From positions 62,001 to 126,000 of the forward strand of contig NZ_BONW01000025.1 of NCBI RefSeq assembly GCF_016862915.1: DNA of 64,000 nucleotides, in the 5' to 3' direction. A program made the translations under genes and the position numbers. The notes under the pieces were generated by a model. That model did not search any database. It saw only the letters and a program-made list of their open reading frames with translations, and had not been told where the DNA came from. Origin of the DNA: Plantactinospora endophytica. Its GTDB lineage: Bacteria > Actinomycetota > Actinomycetes > Mycobacteriales > Micromonosporaceae. Shown one piece after another: positions 35,766-43,875 of this stretch; position 1 is the first letter of the stretch, and each line of letters starts with the position of its first letter.

Positions 35766-36428
35766 CTACCGGACGGCGTGGTCCGGGTGGTGGTCGGACG
35801 GTCGAGGACTGGTGGCCGGGCGTTCCACCATCCGGGCGGCCAGTGGGACGACGGCGAGCGCCAGCAGCCAGCCGCCGAGCACGTCGGTCGGCCAGTGCGC
35901 CAGCAGGGCGACCCGGGTCAGCCCGACGAAGACCCCGAACGCCACGGCCAGCGCGACCGTGAGCACCCGGGCCGGCCTGCCGAGCCGGGACCAGAGCAGG
36001 AGTACGGCCACCAGCGCCGCCGCCGCCGCGTTGCTGGTGTGCCCGCTCGGAAAGCCGTTGCTGTCGATCACCACGAAGCCGTCCTCCGGGCGGGGGTGGT
36101 GCACCAGCCAGTGCATCAGCCCCCAGAGCACCGGCACCAGTACGGTCACCACGGCGCAGAGCGTGGCCGCCGGGCGGTGGCGCCGGATGGCCAGCCCGAC
36201 GGTGACGGCCAGCCCGGCGGCCAGGAACGGCACGGTGGCGGCCACGTCGGTGGCCACCCGGAGCACGTCGACCAGGCGGGGGCTGGCGTCGCCGTGCCCC
36301 CGGAAGGCGTCGCTGACCGCGCTGTCGAACCGGTCCAGCGGTGTCCACCCGGCCACGGTCAGCGCGAGCAGCACCAGGAACCCGGCGAGCGCGAGCAACG
36401 GTACGGCCAACGGCAGGCGCGCGATCAT
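35766..36428 (-). CDS. PAP2-family membrane phosphatase
   Basis: A 220-residue integral membrane phosphatase of the type-2 phosphatidic acid phosphatase family, which would dephosphorylate a lipid or polyprenyl phosphate at the outer membrane face. Motifs: MHWLVHHPRP (first motif, here with His in place of the usual Lys), FPSGHTS (second) and TRVALLAHWPTDVLGG (third, with the catalytic His and Asp). About six hydrophobic segments. ATG 36428 fits; longer starts are arginine-rich and without a binding site. It diverges from fasR across 59 bases. Confidence 0.9.
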   Translation of the reverse strand: MIARLPLAVPLLALAGFLVLLALTVAGWTPLDRFDSAVSDAFRGHGDASPRLVDVLRVATDVAATVPFLAAGLAVTVGLAIRRHRPAATLCAVVTVLVPVLWGLMHWLVHHPRPEDGFVVIDSNGFPSGHTSNAAAAALVAVLLLWSRLGRPARVLTVALAVAFGVFVGLTRVALLAHWPTDVLGGWLLALAVVPLAARMVERPATSPRPSDHHPDHAVR

Positions 36429-36487
36429 CGGGAAATGATGCCACGGCCGGTGGCGGTACCCGGGCTTCCGCGTGGCACGCTGGGCCG

Positions 36488-37708
36488 ATGGCGACCGAGG
36501 CGGGGGACGGCGAACTGGCGGCCACGCTGCGCCGGATCGAGCGGGCCGCCGGCACGCTGGCCAGCGCCAGCGTGACCCGGATGGACGAGACACTGCCCTG
36601 GTTCCGCGACCTGCCGGCCGAACAGCGGTCCTGGGTGATGCTGGTCGCCCAGGCCGGGGTGCGGTCCCTGGTCGAGTGGTTGCGGTCGCTGCCGGACAAC
36701 GACGACCGCAACGGTGCCGGCGCGGTGGCGGACAGTCCGGACGAGGTCTTCGCCGCCGCCCCCCGGGCGCTGGCCCGGTCGATCAGCCTCCAGCAGACGG
36801 TGGCCCTGATCAAGGTGACCATCGACGTGGTGGAGGAGCAGGTGCCGCACCTGGCGGCGCCGGGCGAGGAACAACTGCTGTACGAGGCGGTGCTGAAGTT
36901 CTCCCGCGAGATCGCCTTCGCCGCCGCCCGGGTGTACGCCCGGGCCGCCGAGTCCCGTGGCTCCTGGGACGCCCGGCTCCAGGCGCTGCTGGTGGACGCG
37001 CTGCTCCGGGGCGACTCCCCCGACGTACTGGCCAGCCGGGCGGCGGCACTGGGCTGGTCGGACGCCCCACCGGTGGCGGTGGCGGTGGGCCGTTCCCCGG
37101 GTGGCGAGGTCGCCGCCGTGCTGCACACCATCTACCGGGTCGCCCGGCGGCTCGGCCTGGAGATGATCGGCGGGGTGCACGGTGACCGGCTCGTGCTGGT
37201 GCTCGGCGGTGTGACCGACCCGCTGGCCGCCACCGCGAAGATGCTCGCCGGGTTCGGCGAGGGTCCGGTGGTGGTCGGGCCGGCGGTGCCGAGCCTGGAC
37301 GCGGCGACCGATTCGGCCCGGGCGGCGCTGGCCGGGTTCCGGGCCGCGCCCGCCTGGCCGGCCGCGCCCCGGCCGGTGGCCGCCGCCGACCTGCTGCCGG
37401 AGCGGGCCCTGGCCGGTGACCCGGAGGCCCGGCGGGCGCTGCGCCAGGACGTCTACGCGGCGCTGGTCCGGGCCGGCGGCGAGTTGCTGGAGACCCTGGA
37501 CGCGTTCTTCGCCGCCAACGGGGTGCTGGAGAGTGCCGCCCGGACGCTGTTCGTGCACCCGAACACGGTCCGGTACCGGCTGCGTCGGGTGGCGGATGTG
37601 ACAGGATTCTCCCCGCTCACCGCCCGGGACGGGTTCGCGTTGCGGATGGCGTTGACGATCGGACGGCTGGATCCGTCCGCTCCGGTCGCACCGAGCACCG
37701 GACATTAA
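36488..37708 (+). CDS. fasR: FasR-type transcriptional regulator (PucR/CdaR helix-turn-helix)
   Basis: 406 residues; the N-terminal ~150 form an all-helical region (LAATLRRIERAAGTLASASVTRM), the middle a GGDEF-like PucR domain (RLQALLVDALLRGD to about 300) and the C-terminal ~70 a PucR helix-turn-helix (LETLDAFFAANGVLESAARTLFVHPNTVRYRLRRVADVTGFSPL). In Streptomyces the homologous gene directly upstream of fabD activates the fatty acid synthase operon. The same order here, 134 bases before fabD, makes that role likely. ATG 36488 is chosen over the longer frame since it matches the family start. A near-palindrome lies in the downstream promoter region. Confidence 0.88.
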   Translation: MATEAGDGELAATLRRIERAAGTLASASVTRMDETLPWFRDLPAEQRSWVMLVAQAGVRSLVEWLRSLPDNDDRNGAGAVADSPDEVFAAAPRALARSISLQQTVALIKVTIDVVEEQVPHLAAPGEEQLLYEAVLKFSREIAFAAARVYARAAESRGSWDARLQALLVDALLRGDSPDVLASRAAALGWSDAPPVAVAVGRSPGGEVAAVLHTIYRVARRLGLEMIGGVHGDRLVLVLGGVTDPLAATAKMLAGFGEGPVVVGPAVPSLDAATDSARAALAGFRAAPAWPAAPRPVAAADLLPERALAGDPEARRALRQDVYAALVRAGGELLETLDAFFAANGVLESAARTLFVHPNTVRYRLRRVADVTGFSPLTARDGFALRMALTIGRLDPSAPVAPSTGH

Positions 37709-37756
37709 CGCCGGTTTAGGACAGACGTCGCGAGAAGTCCCTGATCACCATGGATC

Positions 37757-37775
37757 TTTGTAGGGTCTCCACAAA
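37757..37775 (+). promoter_or_regulatory. Near-palindromic candidate operator upstream of fabD
   Basis: TTTGT (37757-37761) and ACAAA (37771-37775) flank AGGGTCTCC, itself nearly symmetric around T37766. It lies 68 bases before the fabD start, where an activator such as FasR would bind. Only one copy was seen; no experimental motif was compared. Confidence 0.35.
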
Positions 37776-37842
37776 GCTGGTAGTGCGGATTGGTACATCA
37801 CGGCAACCGCGCTGGGACGGATGATCCAGGAGAGTCGTAGGC

Positions 37843-39018
37843 GTGCTCGCCGTACTCTCACCCGGCCAGGGTTCCCAGAAGCCCGGCTTCCTGACTCCGT
37901 GGCTCGACCTGCCCGGCGCCGAGGCGCGACTGCGCTGGTGGTCGGCGCTGGCCGGCATCGACCTCGCCCGGCTCGGCACCGAGGGTGACGCCGACGAGAT
38001 CCGGGACACCGCGCGGACCCAGCCGCTGCTGGTCGCCGCCGCCCTGCTCGCCGCCGAACAGCTTCCCATGTACGACGTGACGGTCACCGCCGGGCACAGC
38101 GTCGGTGAACTGGCCGCCGCCGCACTGGCCGGGGTACTCACCCCGGAGACGGCGGTCACGCTGGCCGGGGTACGCGGCCGGGAGATGGCCGCCGCCTGCG
38201 CGCTGGAGCCCACCGGCATGTCGGCGGTGATGGGCGGCGACCGGAACGAGGTACTGGCCGCCGTCGAGTCGCACGAACTGCACCTGGCCAACTCCAACGG
38301 GGCCGGTCAGCTCGTGATCGCCGGCTCGATGGACCGGCTCGCCAAGTTCGCCGCCAACCCGCCCGCCGGCACCAAGGTGATCGCGCTCAAGGTGGCCGGT
38401 GCCTTCCACACCCCGTACATGGCTCCGGCCGAGCAGGCGCTCGCCGCCATGGCGGCCGGGATCACCCCGACCGACCCGAGCCGGATCCTGCTCTCCAACG
38501 CCGACGGTGCCGCCGTCAACCACGGCCGGGAGATGCTGCAACGCCTGGTCCGCCAGGTGACCGCCCCGGTCCGCTGGGACCAGTGCATCCGTGGCCTCGT
38601 CGACCTCGGCGTGACCGCGGTGATCGAGCTGCCGCCGGCCGGCACCCTGTCCGGGCTGATCAAGCGGGAGCTGAAGGGCACCGGGTCGGTACCCGAGATC
38701 GTCACCCTGAACACCCCGGACGACCTGGCCGCGGCCCGCGACCTGATCGCCCGGCACGGCGCCCCGTCCGAGCACGAGCCGGCCATGCAGTTCCGGGTGG
38801 TGGTGGCCGGCACCGCCGGCACCTTCGCTCCGGTCGAGGGCCTGGTCGAGGGCGCCGCCATCGAGTCCGGGCAGGTCGTCGGGCACGTCAGCACCCGGCA
38901 GGGTGACGTCGAGGTCACCGCGCACGGCGGCGGCGTACTCACCGAATGGCTCGCCCACCACGACGACCCGGTAGCCCCGGGCCAGCCCCTCGCCCGCATC
39001 GGAGGACAGCTTTCATGA
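37843..39018 (+). CDS. fabD: Malonyl-CoA:ACP transacylase with C-terminal lipoyl-like domain
   Basis: Transfers malonyl from CoA to ACP for fatty acid elongation. 391 residues, whereas usual FabD has about 310. Residues 1-300 are a normal transacylase: SPGQGSQKPGF at 5-15, nucleophile GHSVGEL with Ser 86, the GAFHTPYM His near 188. Residues about 315-390 form a second unit (FRVVVAGTAGTFAPVEGLVEGAAI ... GQVVGHVSTRQGDVEVTAHGGGVLTEWL ... VAPGQPLARIGG) with the pattern of a biotinyl/lipoyl hammerhead fold. The lysine of the usual modified hairpin is missing (RQGDV). GTG 37843 has AGGAGA upstream. The stop overlaps an ATG (ATGA) that starts a short frame leading into fabH. Confidence 0.93.
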   Translation: MLAVLSPGQGSQKPGFLTPWLDLPGAEARLRWWSALAGIDLARLGTEGDADEIRDTARTQPLLVAAALLAAEQLPMYDVTVTAGHSVGELAAAALAGVLTPETAVTLAGVRGREMAAACALEPTGMSAVMGGDRNEVLAAVESHELHLANSNGAGQLVIAGSMDRLAKFAANPPAGTKVIALKVAGAFHTPYMAPAEQALAAMAAGITPTDPSRILLSNADGAAVNHGREMLQRLVRQVTAPVRWDQCIRGLVDLGVTAVIELPPAGTLSGLIKRELKGTGSVPEIVTLNTPDDLAAARDLIARHGAPSEHEPAMQFRVVVAGTAGTFAPVEGLVEGAAIESGQVVGHVSTRQGDVEVTAHGGGVLTEWLAHHDDPVAPGQPLARIGGQLS

Positions 39019-39065
39019 CCGGTCACCGGGAGATCCCGGACCACCGCCCGGCGGTGGTCCGGTGA
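39015..39065 (+). CDS. 16-aa mini-ORF linking fabD and fabH
   Basis: ATG 39015 overlaps the fabD stop and has GGAGGA eight bases upstream; it encodes MTGHREIPDHRPAVVR and stops with TGA overlapping the fabH GTG at 39062 (GTGA). Either a coupling leader peptide, or the true N-terminus of fabH separated from it by a one-base frameshift. The strong binding site lies here and not at the fabH GTG. Confidence 0.4.
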   Translation: MTGHREIPDHRPAVVR

Positions 39066-40000
39066 GCAGGATGATCGCGCTCGGCCACTACCAGCCGTCG
39101 CGGGTACTCACCAACGACGACCTCGCCCAGCTCGTCGACACCAACGACACCTGGATCCGGGAGCGGGTCGGCATCGTCACCCGGCGGATCGCCGACTCCG
39201 AGACCGTCGCCGACATGGCCGCCGCGGCGGCCGACAAGGCGCTGGCCAACTCGGGACTCGCCGCCTCCGACATCGACCTCGTCGTGGTGGCCACCTGCTC
39301 GGCGATCGACCGTAGCCCGAACACCGCCTGCCGGGTCGCCGCCAAGCTCGGCATCGACGCGCCGGGTGCGTTCGACGTCAACACCGCCTGCTCCGGTTTC
39401 TCGTACGCGCTGGGCACCGCCGACCACGCGCTGCGGGCCGGCGCGGCCCGGAACGCCATCGTGATCGGGGCGGAGAAGCTCTCCGACTTCACCGACTGGA
39501 CCGACCGGTCGACCTGCATCCTGTTCGGCGACGCCGCCGGTGCCGCCGTGATCACCGCCACCGGCGACGACGAGCCGGACGGCATCGGGCCGGTGGTCTG
39601 GGGCTCGGTACCGGAGCGCAGCGACGCGGTCCGGATCGAGGGCTGGCGCCCGTACATCCAGCAGGAGGGGCAGTCGGTCTTCCGCTGGGCCACCACCGCG
39701 CTGGCGCCGCTCGCGCTGAAGGCGTGCGAGCGGGCCGGTGTCGACCCGTCGGAGATCGCCGCGTTCGTCCCGCACCAGGCGAACCTGCGGATCATCGAGG
39801 GCATCGCGAAGCGGCTCGGCATGCCGCAGGCGGTGGTCGCCAAGGACATCGTCGAGTCGGGCAACACCTCGGCGGCGAGCGTGCCGCTGGCCCTTTCCAA
39901 GCTGGTCGAACGCCGGGAGGTGCCGTCCGGTGCCCCCGTACTGCTGTTCGGCTTCGGCGGCGGACTCACCTACGCCGGGCAGGTCGTCCGGTGCCCCTGA
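39062..40000 (+). CDS. fabH: 3-oxoacyl-ACP synthase III (KASIII)
   Basis: Initiates fatty acid synthesis by condensing acyl-CoA with malonyl-ACP; 312 residues. Catalytic triad visible: Cys 110 in NTACSGF, His 238 in PHQANLR and Asn 268 in SGNTSAAS. The C-terminus FGFGGGLTYAGQVV is typical. The GTG start has no clear Shine-Dalgarno sequence and appears to depend on termination of the mini-ORF that overlaps it, or the real protein begins about 16 residues earlier if the sequence contains a frameshift. It is part of the fabD-fabH-acpP-fabF-accD operon. Substrate preference (branched versus straight starter) cannot be told from sequence alone, but actinomycete FabH usually favours branched acyl-CoA. 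Confidence 0.94.
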   Translation: MSRMIALGHYQPSRVLTNDDLAQLVDTNDTWIRERVGIVTRRIADSETVADMAAAAADKALANSGLAASDIDLVVVATCSAIDRSPNTACRVAAKLGIDAPGAFDVNTACSGFSYALGTADHALRAGAARNAIVIGAEKLSDFTDWTDRSTCILFGDAAGAAVITATGDDEPDGIGPVVWGSVPERSDAVRIEGWRPYIQQEGQSVFRWATTALAPLALKACERAGVDPSEIAAFVPHQANLRIIEGIAKRLGMPQAVVAKDIVESGNTSAASVPLALSKLVERREVPSGAPVLLFGFGGGLTYAGQVVRCP

Positions 40001-40106
40001 CCGGGTGCCCCGGACTCCGGAACCCTTCACCGGTCGCACGCTGACCGGCGCGATGGCGGACAGATCCGCCACCGCTCGTCCATCCATGTGAGAGGAAACA
40101 ACAGTA

Positions 40107-40346
40107 ATGACCCGTGACGAGATCACCGCCGGCCTCGCCGAGATCCTCGAAGAGGTTGCCGGGGTGAGCCCGGACGACGTCGCCGAGGAGAAGTCGTTCA
40201 CCGACGACCTCGACGTCGACTCGCTCTCCATGGTCGAGGTCGTGGTGGCCGCCGAGGAGAAGTTCGGCGTGAAGATCCCGGACAACGACGTACAGAACCT
40301 CAAGACCGTCGGTGACGCGGTCGCCTACATCGCGGCGCAGTCCTGA
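40107..40346 (+). CDS. acpP: Acyl carrier protein
   Basis: 79-residue acidic helical protein that carries the growing acyl chain on a phosphopantetheine arm at Ser 39 (DDLDVDSLSMVEV). Short, with the standard EEKSFTDDL preceding helix II. ATG 40107 follows GAGAGGAAACAACAGTA. Immediately upstream of fabF (2-base gap), so translation of both is coupled. The operon position and primary sequence indicate the housekeeping fatty acid ACP rather than a polyketide ACP. Confidence 0.97.
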   Translation: MTRDEITAGLAEILEEVAGVSPDDVAEEKSFTDDLDVDSLSMVEVVVAAEEKFGVKIPDNDVQNLKTVGDAVAYIAAQS

Positions 40347-40348
40347 TC

Positions 40349-41575
40349 ATGAGTCGTCCTGACGTCGTCGTCACCGGGCTCGGCGCGACGACCCCGCTCG
40401 GCGGGGACGTCGCGTCGACCTGGGACGCCATGCTGGCAGGCCGCTCCGGGGTGGGTCCGCTCACCCAGGAGTGGGCCGGGCAGCTTCCGGTACGCATCGC
40501 CGCCCAGCTCGCGGTCGAGCCGACCGAGAAGCTGGACCGGGTCAAACTGCGCCGGCTCGACCGGTCCGAGGCGATCGCGCTGATCGCCGCGCACGAGGCC
40601 TGGGCCGACGCCGGCCTGGCCGACTCGCCGCCGGAGCCGGAGCGGATCGCGGTGAGCGTCGGCTCCGGCATCGGTGGCGCGCAGACGCTGCTCGCCCAGG
40701 ACGACATCCTGGAGGCGTCCGGGCCCCGGCGGGTCTCCCCGCACACGGTGCCGATGCTGATGCCGAACGGCCCGGCTGCCTGGGTCGGGCTGGAGCTGGG
40801 TGCGCAGGCCGGGGTCCACTCGGTGGCCAGCGCCTGCGCGACCGGCGCCGAGGCGATCGCGCTCGGGCTCGACCTGATCCGGTCCGGCCGGGCCGACGTG
40901 GTGCTGGCCGGCGGGACCGAGGCGGTCATCCACCCGCTGCCGATCGCCGGGTTCGCCTCGATGCGGGCGATGTCGACCCGCAACGACGACCCGGAGCGTG
41001 CCTCCCGCCCGTGGGACAAGGACCGGGACGGCTTCGTCCTGGGCGAGGGTGCCGGCGCGGTCGTCCTGGAGCGGGCCGACCACGCCGCCGCGCGCGGCGC
41101 CCGGGTCTACGCCCGGCTCGCCGGGGCCGCCCTCACCTCCGACGGGTACGACATCGTGCAGCCGCATCCCGAGGGGCGTGGCGTGATCCGGGCGATCAAC
41201 ATGGCGATCGCCGACGCCGGCATCGACCGTGCGGACATCGTGCACGTCAACGCGCACGCCACGTCCACCCCGGTCGGCGACATCGCGGAGATCGCCGCGC
41301 TGCGGTCCGCGCTCGGCAACCACCCGGTGCTGACCGCGACCAAGTCGATGACCGGGCACCTGCTCGGTGCGGCCGGTGCGCTGGAGTCGATCGCCACCAT
41401 CCTGGCCATCCGGGACGGGGTGATCCCGCCGACGATCAATCTCGACGATCCCGACGACGCCCTCGACCTGGACGTCGCCGCGCACAAGGCCCGGCACATG
41501 GAGGTGCCGGCGGCGCTGAACAACGGATTCGGATTCGGTGGCCACAACGCGGTCCTCGTCTTCGCGCGGGCCTGA
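40349..41575 (+). CDS. fabF: 3-oxoacyl-ACP synthase II (KASII)
   Basis: 408-residue condensing enzyme that elongates acyl-ACP with malonyl-ACP. Catalytic Cys 163 in VASACATGAEA, His near 301 in NAHATST and His near 336 in TGHLLGAAGA; the phenylalanine gate region NNGFGFGGHNAVL at the end. All are present. ATG 40349 starts two bases after the acpP stop. A role beside FabH and AcpP in fatty acid synthesis fits the operon. A polyketide ketosynthase is excluded by the lack of partner subunits. Confidence 0.96.
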   Translation: MSRPDVVVTGLGATTPLGGDVASTWDAMLAGRSGVGPLTQEWAGQLPVRIAAQLAVEPTEKLDRVKLRRLDRSEAIALIAAHEAWADAGLADSPPEPERIAVSVGSGIGGAQTLLAQDDILEASGPRRVSPHTVPMLMPNGPAAWVGLELGAQAGVHSVASACATGAEAIALGLDLIRSGRADVVLAGGTEAVIHPLPIAGFASMRAMSTRNDDPERASRPWDKDRDGFVLGEGAGAVVLERADHAAARGARVYARLAGAALTSDGYDIVQPHPEGRGVIRAINMAIADAGIDRADIVHVNAHATSTPVGDIAEIAALRSALGNHPVLTATKSMTGHLLGAAGALESIATILAIRDGVIPPTINLDDPDDALDLDVAAHKARHMEVPAALNNGFGFGGHNAVLVFARA

Positions 41576-41646
41576 CCGCCCGCCTGACACCACGATCGGC
41601 GTGTCCTGCCCACGCCGTACGGTCGGCAACTGATATGGAGGCTCTC

Positions 41647-43071
41647 GTGACGACCACGTCTGTCAACCCCGATACGTCCCCGGTGGACTACCGCGACCCG
41701 GAGCACCGGCTGCGTTCGCTCTTCGACACCGGGTCGCTGCGCCTGGCGTCGCAGCGCGACGACTCCGGCGTGCTGTGGGCGCGGGGCGAGGTCGAGGGCA
41801 CGCCGGTCATCGCGTACGTCACCGACGCCACCATCATGGGCGGCGCGATGGGCGCCCAGGGCTGCCAGCACATCGTCGACGCGATCGACACCTCGGTGCA
41901 GGAGCGGGTGCCGGTGCTCGGGCTCTGGCACTGCGGTGGCGCCCGGCTCGCCGAGGGTGCGCTGTCGCTGGACGCGGTCGGCCAGGTCTTCGCGGCGATG
42001 GTGCGCGCCTCCGGGCGGGTACCGCAGATCTCCGTGGTGCTCGGCCCGGCGGCCGGTGGTGCCGCGTACGGGCCGGCGCTGACCGACATCGTGGTGATGA
42101 GCGGGGCCGGCCGGATCTTCGTCACCGGTCCCGAGGTGGTCCGCAGCGTCACCGGCGAGCAGGTCGACATGGAGCGGCTCGGCGGCCCCGAGCCGCACGG
42201 CCGGCGCTCCGGCGTGGTGCACGTGACCACCAAGGACGAGGCGTCGGCGATGCAGGAGGCCCGCCGGCTGGCCAGCCTGCTCGGCCACCAGGGGCGGCTC
42301 AGCCCGGCCGACATCCCGGCCGAGGGCGAGACCGCGCACGACCTCGCCGCCAAGATGCCGACCGAGACCAACCGGGCGTACGACGTCAAGCCGGTGGTCA
42401 AGGCGCTGCTCGACGAGCCGGGCGTGGAGCTGCACGCCAAGTGGGCGCCGAACATCGTCACCACGCTGGGCCGGTTCGCCGGCCGTACGGTCGGGGTGAT
42501 CGCCAACAACCCGCTGCGGCTGGGCGGCTGCCTGGACGCGTCGAGTGCCGAGAAGGCGGCCCGGTTCGTCCGGATGTGCGACTCGCTCGGCGTACCGCTG
42601 GTCGTGCTGGTGGACGTGCCCGGTTACCTGCCGGGGCTGGGTCAGGAGTGGGACGGCGTGGTGCGCCGGGGCGCCAAGCTGCTGCACGCGTTCGCCGAGG
42701 CGGTGGTGCCCCGGGTGACGCTGGTGACCCGGAAGGCGTACGGCGGGGCGTACATCGCGATGAACTCGCGGTCGCTCGGCGCGACCGCCGTCTTCGCCTG
42801 GCCGAACGCGGAGATCGCGGTCATGGGTGCCTCGGCCGCGGTCGGCATCCTGCACCGCAAGAAGCTGGCCGCCGCCGCCCCCGAGGAGCGCGACGGGCTG
42901 CGCGAGCAGTTGATCGAGCAGCAGACCAAGGAGGCCGGTGGCGTCAACCGGGCGCTGGAGATCGGCGTGGTCGACGAGGTCATCACGCCGGCCGAGACCC
43001 GTCGCCGGATCGCCGAGGCGCTGGCCGCCGCCCCGGCCGCCCGGGGAGCACACGGCAACATCCCGCTCTGA
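41647..43071 (+). CDS. accD: Acyl-CoA carboxylase beta (carboxyltransferase) subunit
   Basis: 474 residues, carboxyltransferase subunit of an acetyl-/propionyl-CoA carboxylase that supplies malonyl-CoA for the operon. N-terminal domain: GVLWARGEVEGTPVIAYVTDATIMGGAMGA; oxyanion glycines in LGPAAGGAAYGPALTDIVVM. C-terminal domain: GVIANNPLRLGGCLDASSAEKAARFVRMC, then VDVPGYLPGLGQEWDG and RKAYGGAYIAMNSRSLG. GTG 41647 is used because a GGAGG begins directly behind the more upstream ATG at 41635 and stands five bases before the GTG. The 71-base gap to fabF suggests a shared transcript. The biotin carboxylase/BCCP subunit is elsewhere. Confidence 0.92.
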   Translation: MTTTSVNPDTSPVDYRDPEHRLRSLFDTGSLRLASQRDDSGVLWARGEVEGTPVIAYVTDATIMGGAMGAQGCQHIVDAIDTSVQERVPVLGLWHCGGARLAEGALSLDAVGQVFAAMVRASGRVPQISVVLGPAAGGAAYGPALTDIVVMSGAGRIFVTGPEVVRSVTGEQVDMERLGGPEPHGRRSGVVHVTTKDEASAMQEARRLASLLGHQGRLSPADIPAEGETAHDLAAKMPTETNRAYDVKPVVKALLDEPGVELHAKWAPNIVTTLGRFAGRTVGVIANNPLRLGGCLDASSAEKAARFVRMCDSLGVPLVVLVDVPGYLPGLGQEWDGVVRRGAKLLHAFAEAVVPRVTLVTRKAYGGAYIAMNSRSLGATAVFAWPNAEIAVMGASAAVGILHRKKLAAAAPEERDGLREQLIEQQTKEAGGVNRALEIGVVDEVITPAETRRRIAEALAAAPAARGAHGNIPL

Positions 43072-43227
43072 CCAGGTACGGTGCGGGCCGGGTGCGGGAG
43101 GACCGCACGCCCGGCCGGCACCGTCGGTCCGACGGCCGGTGGTAGATTTCGGTCGTTCCGGCGCCCGCCGCGCCACCGGTGCGGCGGGCGCCGTTTTCGC
43201 AGTACGGCGAGCCGAGGAGAGGCGCGG

Positions 43228-43875
43228 ATGCTGGCGGCGTTGAAGGGACTACTCGGGCACGAGGCGCTGTACGTCGCCCTGCAGAAGGGCCTCGGCGCGG
43301 ATCGGCTCCGCTACCGCTGCCTCGACGAACTCGCACTGGTCGACGGCGACACGATCATCGACGTCGGCTGCGGCCCGGCCTACTACTTCGGCCGGCTGCC
43401 CAAGGTCCGCTACTACGGCTTCGACACCAGCGAGAAATACATCGCGCACGCCCGCAAGCGCTGGGGCGGTGACCAGGTGGAGTTCCGCTGCGAGGTCTTC
43501 GGTGAGCAGCACCTGGGCCAGATCCCGCCGGCCAACGCGATCCTGCTGCTCGGCCTGCTGCACCACCTCTCCGACGACGAGTGCCGGCACGTGCTGAGCG
43601 TCTCGGCCAAGGCTCTCGCCCCGGGTGGCCGGGTGATCGCCGTCGACCCGACCCTGGTGCCGGGCCAGCATCCGATCTCCCGCTGGATGTCGAAGAACGA
43701 CCGGGGCGAGTACGTCCGTACCCCCGAGGGGTTCGTGGCGCTCGGCCGGGAGACCTTCGCGGACGTCGACGGCGAGGTGGTGGACGACGCCACCCGGATT
43801 CCGACCAGCCACTGGATGATGCGGATGCGTACTCCGGCCCTCGTACCCGATACAACTGACGGTCCCCGGCGATGA
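43228..43875 (+). CDS. Class I SAM-dependent methyltransferase
   Basis: 215-residue Rossmann-fold methyltransferase. Motif I is TIIDVGCGPAYYFGRL at about 43-58 and YYGFDTS supplies the acidic ribose-binding residue, followed by AILLLGLLHHLSDDE and LAPGGRVIAVDPTLVPG. The substrate is unknown: the fold resembles small-molecule or lipid/quinone methyltransferases. ATG 43228 has a strong GAGGAGAGG site. The stop overlaps the start of the alditol oxidase by ATGA, so both are one operon; the biological connection is unknown. Confidence 0.88.
   Translation: MLAALKGLLGHEALYVALQKGLGADRLRYRCLDELALVDGDTIIDVGCGPAYYFGRLPKVRYYGFDTSEKYIAHARKRWGGDQVEFRCEVFGEQHLGQIPPANAILLLGLLHHLSDDECRHVLSVSAKALAPGGRVIAVDPTLVPGQHPISRWMSKNDRGEYVRTPEGFVALGRETFADVDGEVVDDATRIPTSHWMMRMRTPALVPDTTDGPRR

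Noticed and set aside
37843-39018. FabD tail as a biotin carboxyl carrier domain
   Set aside because: The modified lysine and its Met partner are missing, so it cannot be a functional carrier.
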